Origin: Colwellia hornerae
GTDB lineage: Bacteria > Pseudomonadota > Gammaproteobacteria > Enterobacterales > Alteromonadaceae
Reading direction: 5' to 3'
Assembly (NCBI RefSeq): GCF_007954355.1
Contig: NZ_VOLR01000021.1
Span: forward strand, 1 to 64,000
Length of the DNA stretch: 64,000 bases
Under the pieces are notes generated by a model. The model did no database searches, was not told where the DNA came from, and saw only the letters and a program-made list of their open reading frames with translations. Numbering within the stretch: the first letter of the stretch is position 1; each line of letters begins with the position of its first letter. Positions 62,841 through 64,000 of the stretch are shown in pieces. Position numbers and translations under genes: made by a program.

Positions 62841-64000
62841 TTATAAAAATAGTTTCAATAAACGGTCTATTTGAGCCATTCTTAATTTTTTTAACAATTT
62901 TTTAGGTTTTTCTGGGTATTGATCTTGGGATTCGAGTTGCAAGTAACTGGTAATTAATTGCGTATGTTGATTAATAACGGTGAGTTCTTCTGTGAGCGTA
63001 GGCAATAATTTTTGCTTGGCATCATCAATTAATAAACCATTTTCTAGATCTAAGCCCCAAGCCCGTGGGTTAAGATTATTGCCGGTCAAGATATGCCAGC
63101 GCTCATCAGCAACTATGCCTTTCAAATGAAAACTATTACTTTCGTGTTGCCATAAGCGAACGTTCAATAGCTTGCTATCAATGTATTTTTGTTGTCTTTT
63201 CAAAAATGCTTTTAATAACGTTTCATAAATATAAGGAATAATACCTATCGTCGAAAACTTATCTTCATCCGCAATAAAAAAGTCGTTAGCTTTTTTATCA
63301 CCAATAATAATAGTGACTTCAACGCCACGCTTTAGCGCTGAGCGTAGATCTCGCATAACCGGTTTTGGTAAATTAAAATAGGGCGTAAAAATGAGTAAAT
63401 TTTTCTTTGATAAGCGAATAGTTTCACGTATCTGTTGATTAAGTTGGTTTTTTCTGCGGCCAAAACCAATCAGCGGCACAACAGATAACTCTTCTGCTGA
63501 AGATTCAGGCTGTTGAGCATAAAAGTTAAAACGTACTGTTTTTAATAGCGCTTTTAGCTTAGATATTTTATTTTTTATTTGTAATTTATTGGGTAAAGTC
63601 GCCACATTTAATTGCGGTGCAAATTCACTTTTAACAAAGGTTTGTTGAAGGAATTGACAAAAACTTTCGCACAACGCTGGTGATTGAATTTGATAATAAC
63701 GGTCTAAACGATATTTTTCATCTTGGTGCAAATAAATATCATTAATACTTGCCCCTGTATAAAGTAAAGTATTATCGAAAATCATACCTTTAAAATGCCA
63801 AACGCCCATCAACTCTTTACGTTTAACCGGCACACCGTAAACGGCAATACTTTCACTGTATTGTGAGGCGACTTCAAGATAAAAATCACGATTACCTTGC
63901 CCTGATTTATCACCAATTAAGCCCCTTTGCGCGCGATGAAAATCAACAAACACTTTAATATCTAAATGAGGGTTACCTTGCTTTGCTTTATGTAGTGCAT
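62841..64000 (-). CDS. pssA: Phosphatidylserine synthase, C-terminal part (runs off the right edge)
   Basis: PssA converts CDP-diacylglycerol and serine to phosphatidylserine, the precursor of phosphatidylethanolamine. The reading frame is open through 64000 without a start, so the N-terminus is beyond the window. The visible part has VDFHRAQRGLIGDKSG, the first HKD motif (HFKGMIFDNTLLYTGASIND) and the second (HLKGIVADERWHILTGNNLN), as in the E. coli PLD-superfamily enzyme, and the same basic C-terminus (LKKLRMAQIDRLLKLFL). A GTG at 63953 is internal and not a start. Confidence 0.95.
   Translation of the reverse strand, partial: ALHKAKQGNPHLDIKVFVDFHRAQRGLIGDKSGQGNRDFYLEVASQYSESIAVYGVPVKRKELMGVWHFKGMIFDNTLLYTGASINDIYLHQDEKYRLDRYYQIQSPALCESFCQFLQQTFVKSEFAPQLNVATLPNKLQIKNKISKLKALLKTVRFNFYAQQPESSAEELSVVPLIGFGRRKNQLNQQIRETIRLSKKNLLIFTPYFNLPKPVMRDLRSALKRGVEVTIIIGDKKANDFFIADEDKFSTIGIIPYIYETLLKAFLKRQQKYIDSKLLNVRLWQHESNSFHLKGIVADERWHILTGNNLNPRAWGLDLENGLLIDDAKQKLLPTLTEELTVINQHTQLITSYLQLESQDQYPEKPKKLLKKLRMAQIDRLLKLFL

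Overview
The window looks like chromosome of a marine gammaproteobacterium of the Alteromonadales, most likely a Colwellia/Thalassotalea-type organism. This is inferred from the low-GC base composition, the block murB-birA-coaX-tRNAs-tuf, the divergent argE / argCBFGH(A) cluster with an acetyltransferase domain fused to ArgH, and a FabY-type ketoacyl synthase. It cannot be proven from the sequence alone. No phage, CRISPR array, intact insertion sequence or rRNA operon was seen. The mobile DNA present is a small MITE-like element, a decayed transposase and REP-like palindromes.

Layout. 1-3470 (minus): translation and cofactor block, with murB, birA and coaX, then four tRNA genes (Thr-Tyr-Gly-Thr) and the 5' end of tuf. 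3471-8156: three-gene polysaccharide export set (beta-barrel, Wza-like protein, BY-kinase/chain-length regulator), followed by a tandem array made of extra copies of the kinase gene's 3' end. 8399-17281: arginine biosynthesis, argCBFGH(A) plus argA on the minus strand and argE divergent. 17362-27686: lipid block with FabY-type and FabH-type ketoacyl-ACP synthases, an AraC-family regulator, and an ArsR-controlled envelope transporter set (RND/MMPL, LolA-like protein, beta-barrel). 27771-34783: mostly housekeeping genes (dUTPase, MTA/SAH nucleosidase, CbiB-like protein, TRIC channel, diguanylate cyclase, RraB-like protein, small envelope proteins).

34896-42926: complete nosRZDFYL operon for clade I nitrous oxide reduction, with a well-formed FNR-type promoter in front of nosR. 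42815-43411 is a long repeat-rich spacer. 44057-48403: tyrS, an M23 endopeptidase, anmK and a small conserved-looking protein. 48469-52065: a chemoreceptor with a periplasmic heme-c motif, then a PadR regulator with its membrane partner. 52066-52976: transposon debris. 52977-58536: a fused E1 dehydrogenase translationally coupled to a FabD-like acyltransferase, next to a GcdH-type acyl-CoA dehydrogenase and a divergent LysR regulator. 58831-64000: two uncharacterised envelope proteins, ssb, a thioesterase, a 2OG-Fe(II) oxygenase and the C-terminal part of pssA.

How it fits together: the nos operon and the heme-c chemoreceptor suggest life at the oxic/anoxic boundary. The fatty-acid, acyl-CoA and phospholipid genes are clustered but probably serve separate jobs. 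The two most unusual observations are the array of alternative C-terminal tails behind the BY-kinase gene and the coupled E1 / FabD-like pair beside the gcdH-like gene.
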